In this document: in pieces, positions 56,033 to 64,000 of the stretch
Position numbering within the stretch: position 1 is the stretch's first letter
Layout of the letters: each line of letters begins with the position of its first letter
Assembly (NCBI GenBank): GCA_910574805.1
Contig: CAJTCV010000008.1
Span: forward strand, 1-64,000
Origin: Lachnospiraceae bacterium
Lineage (GTDB): Bacteria > Bacillota > Clostridia > Lachnospirales > Lachnospiraceae
Direction of reading: 5' to 3'
Length of the DNA: 64,000 nucleotides
Program-made: the position numbers and the translations under genes
The notes under the pieces: generated by a model
Databases searched by the model: none
What the model saw: only the letters and a program-made list of their open reading frames with translations
Told to the model about the DNA's origin: nothing

Positions 56033-58083
56033 GTACGAAAGAACTGACGATTGGATTTGTGGGAAATCCCAACTGCGGGAAGACGACGCTTTTTAATGCT
56101 TATACAGGGGCGAACCTGAAGGTGGCGAACTGGCCCGGTGTAACTGTGGAGAAAAAAGAAGGCGCCATGCGCCTGCACGACGAGACATACCGGCTGGTGG
56201 ATCTGCCGGGGACTTACAGCCTGACCTCCTATACAATGGAAGAGACGGTTACAAGGCAGTATATTCTGAGCGATGATGTGGATGTGATCGTGGATGTGGT
56301 GGATGCATCGGCGCTGGAACGCAATCTTTATTTGACGCTGCAGCTGATGGAGCTGGGGAAACCGGTGGTGCTGGCCCTGAACATGATGGACATCGTTCAG
56401 GAACGGGGGATGGAGATCGACTTTCACCGCCTTCCGGAGATGCTGGGAATTCCCTGCGTGCCGGTGTCGGCGAGACGCAGGACCGGTCTGGAGATCCTGA
56501 TCCATACAGTGGCGCATCATCAGGACAAGGCCCTGGGTGAGAAGATTATCCACCATCACGATCCGGAGGAAAGCAGGCATAAGGATGCAGAAGAGCATCA
56601 CAAATATTATGCCATGGTGTATTCGGATGAGATCGAGGACAAAATTGATGAGATCGGGGAACGTCTGAAGGAAGCATATCCGGATATGGAGAATCTCCGG
56701 TGGCATGCCATCAAGATTCTGGAAAATGACCAGGAGGTGAAGGAACGGCATCCGCTGGATCTTACGGATCTTCTGGATCAGGATTATGAAAAGGAGATCA
56801 TCAATCAGAAATTTGGCTTTATCGAGGAAGTCATCGGAGAATGCGTGGCGAACCGGACGAGAAAGGCGGAGTCCACGGACCGGACGGACCGGCTCCTGAC
56901 TCATCCGGTGCTGGGTCTTCCGGTGTTTCTTCTGATCATGGGACTGGTATTTTTCCTGACCTTCACGGTGGGAGACTGGCTGAAGGGATATTTTGAAATC
57001 GCCCTGGACTGGCTGACAGAGGCTGCAGTGGGGGGCCTGACAGCTGTGGGAGCAGGGGAGATGCTGATCTCCCTGATCACCAACGGAATCATCGCCGGTG
57101 TGGGCGGGATCCTTACCTTCCTGCCTAATATCTTCATTCTGTTCCTCGCGCTGGCTTTTCTGGAGGACAGCGGCTATATGGCCAGGGTCGCCTATGTGAT
57201 GGACGGCATCATGGGCAGGATCGGCCTGTCCGGGAGAGCCTTTCTGCCCATGCTCCTGGGCTTTGGATGCACAGTGCCGGCAGTCATGGCTTCCAGGGTG
57301 CTGGAGGACCGCAGAGACCGGATGAAGACGATCCTGATCACTCCGTTCATGTCCTGCAGTGCAAGGCTTCCGATCTATGTAATGTTCTCGGAGCTGTTCT
57401 TCGGGGAACGGGCGATGATTGTGGCATTTTCCATGTATGTGCTGGGACTCTTTATGGCGATCCTGTCCGCTTTCGTGATGAAGTTTCTGGACCGGGGCAG
57501 GGAGAGTGACATGCTGCTCATTGAGCTTCCGGAATATAAGACGCCCAATGCCCATACGATCTATGTATATGTGTCGGAGAAAGTCAAGGATTACCTGTCC
57601 AAGGCAGGGACGACCATCTTTGTCGCCTCCATCGTCATGTGGCTGGTGATGAACTTTGGTTTTCACGGTTATACATCCGATATGGATCAGAGCTTTGGCG
57701 CGGCGCTGGGCAGGGTGCTGGTTCCGGTCTTTGCCCCCATTGGTCTCGGGTACTGGCAGATTGTGCTGGCGCTGATCTCGGGGATCGCCGCGAAGGAAGT
57801 GGTGGTGTCCAGCTGTTCCGTGCTCTTTGGCATCGGAAATGTGACGACGGAGGCAGGTATGGCGAATCTGTTCGGACTTCTTGGCAGTATGGGTTTCGGA
57901 CCACTGAATGCCTGTGCACTCATGGTCTTCTGTCTGCTCTACGTGCCGTGCATGGCTGCAGTGGCGACGATTCGGCGGGAGACCGGGAGCTGGAGATGGA
58001 CAGGCGCCATGGCTGCGTTTCAGCTGACGGTCGCATGGGTGACGGCATTTGCGGTGTATCAGGCGGGTTCATGGTTCCTGTAG
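56029..58083 (+). CDS. feoB: Ferrous iron transporter B
   Basis: A 684-aa Fe2+ permease with an N-terminal G domain: G1 GNPNCGKTT, G3 DLPG and G4 NMMD. A His-rich linker (HHHDPEESRHKDAEEHHKYY) joins it to the two gate-repeat membrane halves, including PMLLGFGCTVPAVMASRVLE and SCSARLPIYVMFSELFF. Coupled to feoA and under the Fur-type box. Confidence 0.97.
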   Translation: MSTKELTIGFVGNPNCGKTTLFNAYTGANLKVANWPGVTVEKKEGAMRLHDETYRLVDLPGTYSLTSYTMEETVTRQYILSDDVDVIVDVVDASALERNLYLTLQLMELGKPVVLALNMMDIVQERGMEIDFHRLPEMLGIPCVPVSARRRTGLEILIHTVAHHQDKALGEKIIHHHDPEESRHKDAEEHHKYYAMVYSDEIEDKIDEIGERLKEAYPDMENLRWHAIKILENDQEVKERHPLDLTDLLDQDYEKEIINQKFGFIEEVIGECVANRTRKAESTDRTDRLLTHPVLGLPVFLLIMGLVFFLTFTVGDWLKGYFEIALDWLTEAAVGGLTAVGAGEMLISLITNGIIAGVGGILTFLPNIFILFLALAFLEDSGYMARVAYVMDGIMGRIGLSGRAFLPMLLGFGCTVPAVMASRVLEDRRDRMKTILITPFMSCSARLPIYVMFSELFFGERAMIVAFSMYVLGLFMAILSAFVMKFLDRGRESDMLLIELPEYKTPNAHTIYVYVSEKVKDYLSKAGTTIFVASIVMWLVMNFGFHGYTSDMDQSFGAALGRVLVPVFAPIGLGYWQIVLALISGIAAKEVVVSSCSVLFGIGNVTTEAGMANLFGLLGSMGFGPLNACALMVFCLLYVPCMAAVATIRRETGSWRWTGAMAAFQLTVAWVTAFAVYQAGSWFL

Positions 58084-58096
58084 AGGAGGAAAGAAA

Positions 58097-58231
58097 ATGG
58101 CGGCATTTGTCATCGGCGGGATCATCGGCGCATACTGCGTATGGGTCCTGAGGAAAAAATACCGGGATCTGAGAGACGGACATGCCTGCTGCGGCTGCGG
58201 CGGAGACTGCAGAGGATGCAGGCAGAAGTGA
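58097..58231 (+). CDS. FeoB-associated Cys-rich membrane protein
   Basis: A 44-aa protein from the ATG at 58097 (GAGGAAAG upstream). One N-terminal helix (FVIGGIIGAYCVWVLRK) and a Cys-rich tail (CCGCGGDCRGC) define the small partner often found after feoB in Firmicutes. It may bind iron or a cluster at the membrane. The role is unproven. Confidence 0.9.
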   Translation: MAAFVIGGIIGAYCVWVLRKKYRDLRDGHACCGCGGDCRGCRQK

Positions 58232-58327
58232 CAGATTATTTTGGAAAAATATGAGAAAAGACCGGACTGTCAAAAAGCAGAACCGGTTTCTTGCTGCGGT
58301 CTGATGGTGTTTTTCAGAAAAAACAGA

Positions 58328-58356
58328 TTGCTGATACATGCATTCCGGATTATAAT
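58328..58356 (+). promoter_or_regulatory. Promoter of the histidine kinase gene
   Basis: TTGCTG (58328-58333), a 17-nt spacer and TATAAT (58351-58356), 34 nt before the start codon. Confidence 0.6.
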
Positions 58357-58390
58357 ATAAGTATCAGGAACTGTGTTGTAAGGTATATGG

Positions 58391-60967
58391 ATGAGAAACG
58401 ATATGGAAAAGGAAACGAAGAGAAGGGGTTTTGACAGAGGAAGGGCACTGATTGTTACAGTGGTGTTGTTTTTTGCAGTACTGGGAGCGGTTGTGTTTTC
58501 AGTGTCCAGAAGGATTACAGATGAGATGGCCATGTCAGCCATCAGCAATCTGAGTGAAAGCCTGGATCTGATCGAGGGAACCATCGGAACGATGCTGGAG
58601 ATGGAGGCAGAGTATCAGAAGCTGATGGCGAAGGAACTGGCGGAAACAGAGGAACCGGAAGCATTTATCCGCTTTTATGACGGAAACAGGACGATGGTGA
58701 AGGTGTCCATGACAGAGGCGGGGGCGTCAGAGGGGATCTCCGGCAATGGAGAGCCGTTTACGGTGGAAGGACTGGATTTTTCTGCGGGAAAGTCGGTGGA
58801 TGACCTCCGGATTTCCAAGGCATATCTGAACAATATGGGGACCTGGGCCTATACTATGGAATGTCCGGTCATAAAGGATGGAAAGGAGACGGCAGTTCTC
58901 TATGTGGAATATGTCTATGATTCCTTTGATGAGGCTCTGCCGGATAACTTTTACAACACCAATGCCACACTTTACATTATGGATGTTGACAGCCAGCGTT
59001 TTGTCTTAAAGCCCAAGGGGATGGGAGAGCGGGACGCCGGACATCTGAATCTGGAGGATTTCTGCCGTGCCAACCAGATTGTGGAGGGAGATATAAAAGA
59101 ACTGATCACGGACAGCCTGGAAGCGGAAGAGGATGTTATGTTCTATCATGATGTGCTGGGCAAGGAGTCTCTGATCTACATGTGGTCGGTGGGAGACGGG
59201 AGCATGTATCTGATCGGTTATGTACCGGTGGAGGCGATACAGCGGGAAGGCAGCGCAGTGAATCAGAACATCTTCATTGTGGTGGCGGTCATGCTGGTGA
59301 CGTTCTTTTTCTGCTGTCTTTTGTTTTCCTTTAATGAGAGGCAGAAAAAGAGACTCCAGAAAGAGCGGGCAAGGGAACGGGAGCTGCACAATCAGGAGCT
59401 TGCCAAAGCGCTTCAGGAAGCGCAGATTGCCAACAGCTCCAAGACTACCTTCCTGTCCAATATGTCTCATGACATCCGCACGCCCATGAATGCGATTCTG
59501 GGCTTTGCCAGACTGCTGGAAGGAAACGCGGATCAGCCGGGAAAGGTCAGAGAATATACGAAAAAGATTATGGTATCAGGCCAGCACCTTCTGGGCCTGA
59601 TCAATGATATCCTGGATGTTTCCAAGATCGAGAGCGGGAAAGTGGTTCTCTCTGTGAATGAGTTCACTCTGAGTGATATGATAGCTTCTGTGGATGCAAT
59701 CATCCGTCCGGCAGCGCGGGCCAGAGGGCAGCATTTTGATGTGACGGTGACCGGGATCCGGTATGAACATCTGATGGGGGATGAGACCAGGATCAATCAG
59801 ATTCTCATCAATCTGCTGTCCAATGCGGTTAAATATACACAGGAGGGCGGAGATATCCGGCTTCGCATCACCGGCTCCGGGCAGCTCAGGGAGTCCCACG
59901 AGCGTATGAGGATCCAGGTGGAGGACAACGGATATGGTATGACGCCGGAATATCTGGAAGTCATTTTTGACGCATTTACCAGAGCAGAGAACAGTACCAC
60001 CAACAAAGTACAGGGAACCGGGCTTGGCATGGCCATCACGAAGAATATTGTGGAGCTGATGGGAGGGACGATCGCGGTGTCCAGTGAGGTGGGCCGGGGA
60101 AGTCTTTTCACCGTGGATCTGGAGCTTGGCATCACAGAACATGCGGATGAGGCAGGCTTCTTTGAAATACACGGCATCCGAAGATTTCTGGTGGTGGGGA
60201 ACAGAAAAAATATCTGTGAAAATATCCGGGTGCTGATGGAGGACGCGGGGGTCCGTACGGATACGGCGTTCAGAGGAGAGGATCTTCGCAGGCTCCGGGA
60301 ACAGGAGAGCGCATCGTATGACGCAGCTCTTCTGGAGCTTCCGGCGTCCCATATGGATATTACAGAGACGGCAAAAATGGTACGGGAAATGCTGGCGTAC
60401 GGGGGGCTTTTGTGCCTTCTGATCTCCCACGACGGGGATGGGACAGAGGATGCAGATCTTCCGCCGGAAATCGACGGGGTCCTGACAAAGCCATTCTTCG
60501 TGTCCGCCCTGAGAGGAAAATTTGCAGAAATATATACGGAAAGGGGACTCTCCAAAGGGGAGACGGTCGTCAAAGAGCAGAGAGGTCTGGAGGGACGGCA
60601 TTTCCTCGTGGCAGAGGATAATGAGATCAACGGAGAGATACTGGTGGAGCTTCTGGACATTGAAGGGGCGACCTGTGAGATCCTGCGTAACGGAAAGCTG
60701 GCATCGGAACACTTCATCGCTTCGGCGCCCGGCAGCTATGATGCGGTGCTGATGGATGTGCAGATGCCGGTGATGAACGGTTATGAAGCCACGAAAGTGA
60801 TCCGGGATTCCTGCCACGAAGAGGCGAAGACCATACCCATTGTGGCCATGACTGCCAATGCCTTTGCAGAGGACGTAAAAGAGGCTATGGATGCGGGGAT
60901 GGATGCACATGTGGCAAAGCCAGTTGATATGGAGGCATTGAAGAGAACGCTGAAGCAACTGTTTTAA
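58391..60967 (+). CDS. Hybrid sensor histidine kinase with two receiver domains
   Basis: An 858-aa membrane kinase. Helix 1 is near 17-37; an extracytoplasmic sensor spans about 40-290; helix 2 is near 297-317. HisKA has phospho-His360 (SNMSHDIRTPMNAILGF), and the ATPase domain shows NLLSNAVKYT, DNGYGM and GTGLGMAITK. The first receiver (about 595-730) lacks the phospho-aspartate (LLELPAS in place of MDxxMP). The second has Asp789 (AVLMDVQMPVMNG). No DNA-binding domain or response regulator follows; instead a solute-binding lipoprotein gene lies 28 nt downstream, suggesting a joint sensing unit. Confidence 0.93.
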   Translation: MRNDMEKETKRRGFDRGRALIVTVVLFFAVLGAVVFSVSRRITDEMAMSAISNLSESLDLIEGTIGTMLEMEAEYQKLMAKELAETEEPEAFIRFYDGNRTMVKVSMTEAGASEGISGNGEPFTVEGLDFSAGKSVDDLRISKAYLNNMGTWAYTMECPVIKDGKETAVLYVEYVYDSFDEALPDNFYNTNATLYIMDVDSQRFVLKPKGMGERDAGHLNLEDFCRANQIVEGDIKELITDSLEAEEDVMFYHDVLGKESLIYMWSVGDGSMYLIGYVPVEAIQREGSAVNQNIFIVVAVMLVTFFFCCLLFSFNERQKKRLQKERARERELHNQELAKALQEAQIANSSKTTFLSNMSHDIRTPMNAILGFARLLEGNADQPGKVREYTKKIMVSGQHLLGLINDILDVSKIESGKVVLSVNEFTLSDMIASVDAIIRPAARARGQHFDVTVTGIRYEHLMGDETRINQILINLLSNAVKYTQEGGDIRLRITGSGQLRESHERMRIQVEDNGYGMTPEYLEVIFDAFTRAENSTTNKVQGTGLGMAITKNIVELMGGTIAVSSEVGRGSLFTVDLELGITEHADEAGFFEIHGIRRFLVVGNRKNICENIRVLMEDAGVRTDTAFRGEDLRRLREQESASYDAALLELPASHMDITETAKMVREMLAYGGLLCLLISHDGDGTEDADLPPEIDGVLTKPFFVSALRGKFAEIYTERGLSKGETVVKEQRGLEGRHFLVAEDNEINGEILVELLDIEGATCEILRNGKLASEHFIASAPGSYDAVLMDVQMPVMNGYEATKVIRDSCHEEAKTIPIVAMTANAFAEDVKEAMDAGMDAHVAKPVDMEALKRTLKQLF

Positions 60968-60995
60968 AAGAAAAGGTGCAGGGGGAATGAGAAAG

Positions 60996-62285
60996 ATGAG
61001 AAAGAGAGCGGTTGTGCCGGTTCTTATGGGAGTTACGCTTTTTGCACTGGCTGCCTGCGGACAGAAGGAGACCGGCAACAGGAATCTGGTCAGCGGCAGA
61101 GAGGAAGAGCGAGAGGCTGTCTATATGTTCGGCCCCATGGAAAAGTCCAGGCCGGATGCGAAGAATACAGCGCGAAGCGCCGCTGATATCACGTTCATGC
61201 GGGCGGAGGATGAGCTGAATCTGACTGTGGAATACAGAATCTATACGGCAGAGGATTATCAGGAAAAGACTTATGATGAGGTGCTTCTGGACCGTGCAAG
61301 ACATTATATGGATGATCTGTATCTGATGAACCCTGATTCGATCAGGATTCTGGGAGAAGAGGGAAAGCTGGCAGACCTGTCAGATCTTGAATCTGCTCAG
61401 AACCTGCGGGAGGTGGTAAAGACAGCCAATACGATCAACGGGAAGCTGGTGGCGATTCCTCAGGAAGTGGTAGTCTACGGACTGTTTGTCAATAAAAACA
61501 TGTTTGATCAGTACGGGCTTTCCCTTCCTGAGAAGCCGGAAGACCTGATGGAATGCTGCAGAGTGTTCAAGGAGAACGGGATCGAGACGCCCATAGGCGC
61601 CAACCGCTGGTGGCTGGAGACGATTGTCCTGGCGCAGGCCTACGCGGACCTCTATAACGGCGGTGATACAGAGGCGAAGATTCAGGCGCTCAATGACAAG
61701 GAAACAAGATACAGCGACTATATGCGTCCGGGTTTTGAGTATCTGAAGGAAATGATCGATAAGGGATATATTGATGCCCGTGCCGCCTACACCTATGAAG
61801 CCATAGAAGGAGAAGGACCGGATTTTCTGGCGCAGAAGACTCCCATCGTCATGGCGTACTGGGGTGCCGCCAATTCGGATACCGCTTATGGAAATCCGGA
61901 CTTTAACATGCAGGTTATCGGATTTCCCAGCGATTACGGTCCCATGCCGGTGGTGTCTATAACCGGTTACGGGATCAGTGCCGGGGCAGAGCATCCGGAG
62001 AACGCCAGAAAGGTACTGGATGTCATCACGTCCGATGAGGCGTTGAAGCTGTATTCGGATATCAACCATGTGATCTCTCCGTCGGTCAATGTACAGGTGG
62101 ACTGTATCGATGCTCTGAAACCTCTGAACGACCGGATCAATGAAGGCGTCTGTGTGCTCGGCGCCAATGCCGGTATGGAGCTGGAGCAGTGGGGGAACAC
62201 ATGCCTGATCGTAAGGGAGCTGCTGAACGGAGCATCGGTGGATGAATGTATGGCGGAGTTCGACCGGTTGCAGGATGAGCTCTGA
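60996..62285 (+). CDS. Extracellular solute-binding lipoprotein (family 1), kinase-associated
   Basis: A 429-aa lipoprotein. The signal peptide ends in the lipobox ALAAC (Cys21 from the ATG at 60996; Cys24 if the ATG at 60987 is used). The GGGGG ribosome site suits 60996. The fold is that of sugar-binding proteins (VAIPQEVVVYGLFVNKNMFD, TPIVMAYWGAANSDTAYGN). No permease or ATPase genes accompany it. With the kinase upstream it probably delivers ligand information to the sensor domain rather than feeding a transporter. Confidence 0.85.
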   Translation: MRKRAVVPVLMGVTLFALAACGQKETGNRNLVSGREEEREAVYMFGPMEKSRPDAKNTARSAADITFMRAEDELNLTVEYRIYTAEDYQEKTYDEVLLDRARHYMDDLYLMNPDSIRILGEEGKLADLSDLESAQNLREVVKTANTINGKLVAIPQEVVVYGLFVNKNMFDQYGLSLPEKPEDLMECCRVFKENGIETPIGANRWWLETIVLAQAYADLYNGGDTEAKIQALNDKETRYSDYMRPGFEYLKEMIDKGYIDARAAYTYEAIEGEGPDFLAQKTPIVMAYWGAANSDTAYGNPDFNMQVIGFPSDYGPMPVVSITGYGISAGAEHPENARKVLDVITSDEALKLYSDINHVISPSVNVQVDCIDALKPLNDRINEGVCVLGANAGMELEQWGNTCLIVRELLNGASVDECMAEFDRLQDEL

Positions 62286-62301
62286 TGATTCGTAGAAAAG
62301 G

Positions 62302-62329
62302 AACTGCTGTATATTGCGGCAGTTTTTTT
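62302..62329 (+). terminator. Terminator after the solute-binding protein
   Basis: AACTGCTG (62302-62309) pairs with CGGCAGTT (62317-62324), continuing into a run of T. Confidence 0.85.
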
Positions 62330-62355
62330 GTTTGTGAAAGAATACGAAAAAGGGG

Positions 62356-62404
62356 TTGACAAAAGAGGCAAAGTGACATATTATTGTATTAAATCAGTAA
62401 TACA
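62356..62404 (+). promoter_or_regulatory. Promoter and operator of the GntR/ABC operon
   Basis: TTGACA (62356-62361), 17 nt and TATTAT (62379-62384), followed at once by TGTATTA-AATCAG-TAATACA (62385-62404). YtrA-type GntR regulators bind palindromes of this kind in their own promoters. Confidence 0.75.
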
Positions 62405-62430
62405 GCGATACAGATGAAAGGAGTGAGCAG

Positions 62431-62790
62431 ATGGAATGGAAACTGGATGATAATCGTCCCATATGGATACAGTTACAGGAACAGCTGACGAGAAAGATCC
62501 TGTCCGGATGGTACCGCCCTGGGGAAAGACTTCCCAGCGTGCGGGATCTGGCATCAGAGGCAGGCGTGAATCCCAATACCATGCAGAGGGCGCTGGCGGG
62601 ACTGGATATGGAAGGACTGACCGTGACGAACCGGACCATGGGCCGGACTGTGACGGAGGACCAGATGGTGCTGGAAGGAATGAGAGTGACGCTTGCCAAG
62701 GAGATCATCCGGCAGTTTTATGAATCTGCGGCGGAGCTTGGATACACAAAGGAGCAGGCTCTGGAATTGTTGAAAAGGAGAGATGGATAG
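62431..62790 (+). CDS. GntR-family regulator, YtrA subfamily
   Basis: A 119-aa protein with winged helix-turn-helix (PIWIQLQEQLTRKILSGWYR, LPSVRDLASEAGVNPNTMQR) and a short dimerisation tail, the YtrA layout. It is the first gene of an ABC transporter operon and probably represses it through the palindrome at 62385-62404. Ribosome site GAAAGGAG. Confidence 0.92.
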   Translation: MEWKLDDNRPIWIQLQEQLTRKILSGWYRPGERLPSVRDLASEAGVNPNTMQRALAGLDMEGLTVTNRTMGRTVTEDQMVLEGMRVTLAKEIIRQFYESAAELGYTKEQALELLKRRDG

Positions 62791-63516
62791 ATGGGCGGAA
62801 TATTGATACAATGCCAGGATGTATGGAAGAATTACGGCAGCCAGCGGGCGCTGCAGGGGCTTTCTCTGCAGCTGGAAAGCGGTAAGATCGTAGGGCTTCT
62901 GGGGCCCAACGGCTCCGGGAAGACGACGCTGATCAAGATACTGAACGGTCTTCTCACACCGGACAGAGGACTGGTGCTGGTGGATGGTCAGGAGCCGGGG
63001 GTGTACACCAAGTCGATCATCAGCTATCTGCCGGATAAGCCGTATTTCGCAGGATGGATGAAGGTCACTGATCTTTTTGATCTTTTCGAGGATTTTTATG
63101 AGGACTTTGACCGGGAGAAGGCGGACCACATGTGCAGGGCGCTGCAGATCGATGAGGGGCAGCGCATGAAGGCGCTTTCCAAGGGCACCAAGGAAAAAGT
63201 GCAGCTCATCCTTGTCATGAGCCGGAGAGCGAAGCTGTATCTGCTGGATGAGCCCATTGCCGGCGTGGATCCGGCAGCGCGGGATTATATCCTGACCACG
63301 ATCCTGAATAATTATAATCCGGAAGGGACGGTACTGATCTCCACCCATTTGATCTCGGATGTGGAGCGGGTGCTGGATGAGGTGCTCTTTATTCAGTATG
63401 GTCAGGTGATCCGGCAGGCACTGGTGGATGACATCCGAGAGAGAGAAGGAAAATCAGTAGACGAGCTGTTCCGGGAAGTATTCCGGACAGTGCCGTTCGG
63501 CGGAGGTGAGTGGTGA
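62791..63516 (+). CDS. ABC transporter ATP-binding protein (YtrB-like)
   Basis: A 241-aa ATPase. Walker A GPNGSGKTTLI, Walker B LYLLDEPIAGVDP and switch STHLI are clear; the signature is the variant LSKGTKEKVQL. It begins directly after the gntR-type stop. It probably powers an exporter or stress-response transporter with the permease downstream. Confidence 0.92.
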   Translation: MGGILIQCQDVWKNYGSQRALQGLSLQLESGKIVGLLGPNGSGKTTLIKILNGLLTPDRGLVLVDGQEPGVYTKSIISYLPDKPYFAGWMKVTDLFDLFEDFYEDFDREKADHMCRALQIDEGQRMKALSKGTKEKVQLILVMSRRAKLYLLDEPIAGVDPAARDYILTTILNNYNPEGTVLISTHLISDVERVLDEVLFIQYGQVIRQALVDDIREREGKSVDELFREVFRTVPFGGGEW

Positions 63517-64000
63517 TGTTGAAAAAACTGATAAAATATGATCTGAAATCCATGTCCAGAGCCTTTATCCCCATGTGGATCCTGGCCCCGGTCGTCTCGC
63601 TCCTTTTGAGCTTTTCCATCCGGGGAACCATCGCATGGGCCAACAGCTCCATCCCCGGCAGACAGATGCTTACCCTGGGCAACGGGATCCTCACGGCAGT
63701 TATGGTCATTCTGTTCATAGGCGCCGGTATGGGGCTTCTGATTATGACGGTGGTGTTTGTAATTCAGCGGTTCTGGAACGGACTGCTGAAGGAGGAGGGC
63801 TATCTCATGTTTACGCTTCCGGTGAAGACCTGGGAGCTGATCGTATCCAAGGCGGTGACGGCCACGCTGATCAGCAGTATCAGTGCTGTGGTGGGTGTCT
63901 TTTCCGCAATTATTCTGGCAGTCTGCTCCACAGAAGAAGTGGTGCGCACCCTTGCCATGGCATGGAAATATTTCCTGAGTTATTTGATTCATGTGGATCC
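63516..64000 (+). CDS. ABC transporter permease, 5' part (runs off the window)
   Basis: From the ATG at 63516, which overlaps the ATPase stop by one base, 161 residues are visible: MLKKLIKYDLKSMSRAFIPM, helices WILAPVVSLLLSF, AVMVILFIGAGMGLLIMTVV and ISAVVGVFSAIILAVCS, with FWNGLLKEEGYLMFTLPV between them. This is the usual ABC-2-type permease partner of YtrA/YtrB systems. The rest lies beyond 64000. Confidence 0.85.
   Translation, partial: MLKKLIKYDLKSMSRAFIPMWILAPVVSLLLSFSIRGTIAWANSSIPGRQMLTLGNGILTAVMVILFIGAGMGLLIMTVVFVIQRFWNGLLKEEGYLMFTLPVKTWELIVSKAVTATLISSISAVVGVFSAIILAVCSTEEVVRTLAMAWKYFLSYLIHVD

Overview
The window looks like chromosome of an anaerobic, endospore-forming Firmicute of the Lachnospiraceae type (Clostridium cluster XIVa). 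The evidence is the complete spoIIIA operon (51004-55661), a SigI/RsgI pair, low-to-medium GC coding with AGGAGG-type ribosome sites, consensus sigma-A promoters, rpsO next to pnp, feoAB with a small Cys-rich partner, and many carbohydrate loci typical of gut Clostridia. No rRNA, tRNA or CRISPR array was seen. The strain assignment is inference from gene content.

Left part (1-12783): two transposase stubs, malQ, then an apparent seven-gene operon (2274-11663) closed by a terminator and faced by a convergent LacI regulator. It encodes a sugar isomerase of the fucose/arabinose isomerase type, a split transketolase, an FGGY kinase, a beta-glucoside-type PTS permease, an intracellular DUF4038/GH140-like glycosidase and a GH1 6-phospho-beta-glucosidase. 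GH140 is the apiosidase family, and isomerase plus FGGY kinase plus two-subunit transketolase is the known logic of D-apiose catabolism. I therefore read this as a PTS-coupled pathway for apiosyl-glucosides. This is the most interesting system in the window. A perfect 30-bp palindrome lies upstream (2048-2077).

12797-21450 is a patchwork of decayed genes (AAA-ATPase/DUF1703, GntP permease, DUF1537 kinase, XRE regulator, PHP phosphatase, pyruvate carboxylase) between intact ones: a HigA-ImmA type regulator behind a frameshifted HigB, an AraC regulator facing a MATE pump, a sugar O-acetyltransferase and a choloylglycine-hydrolase-family enzyme. 21495-25875 holds a lipoprotein with an RsgI-like domain, a CotH kinase, sigI and rsgI. 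Both RsgI-like proteins end in tyrosine-rich tandem repeats.

26778-34712 is mostly wreckage of a galacto-N-biose/lacto-N-biose locus (GH112 phosphorylase, N-acetylhexosamine kinase, sugar ABC transporter, GH2 beta-galactosidase). A nucleotidyltransferase and an AraC regulator there are still intact. Then come an autoregulated-looking ECF sigma factor with two unknown membrane proteins (34781-36845) and a DinJ/YafQ toxin-antitoxin pair sitting between fragments of a type I restriction system (37066-38030).

The right part is mainly core: a G3E GTPase with a radical SAM enzyme, ilvE, a CsoR-controlled copper ATPase carrying a fused CopZ-like domain with its own internal ribosome site, an SH3/NlpC-P60 wall hydrolase, an orphan oppD, rpsO, pnp, spoIIIAA-AH, Fur-box-controlled feoAB, a hybrid histidine kinase paired with a solute-binding lipoprotein, and a GntR/ABC exporter operon running off the right edge.
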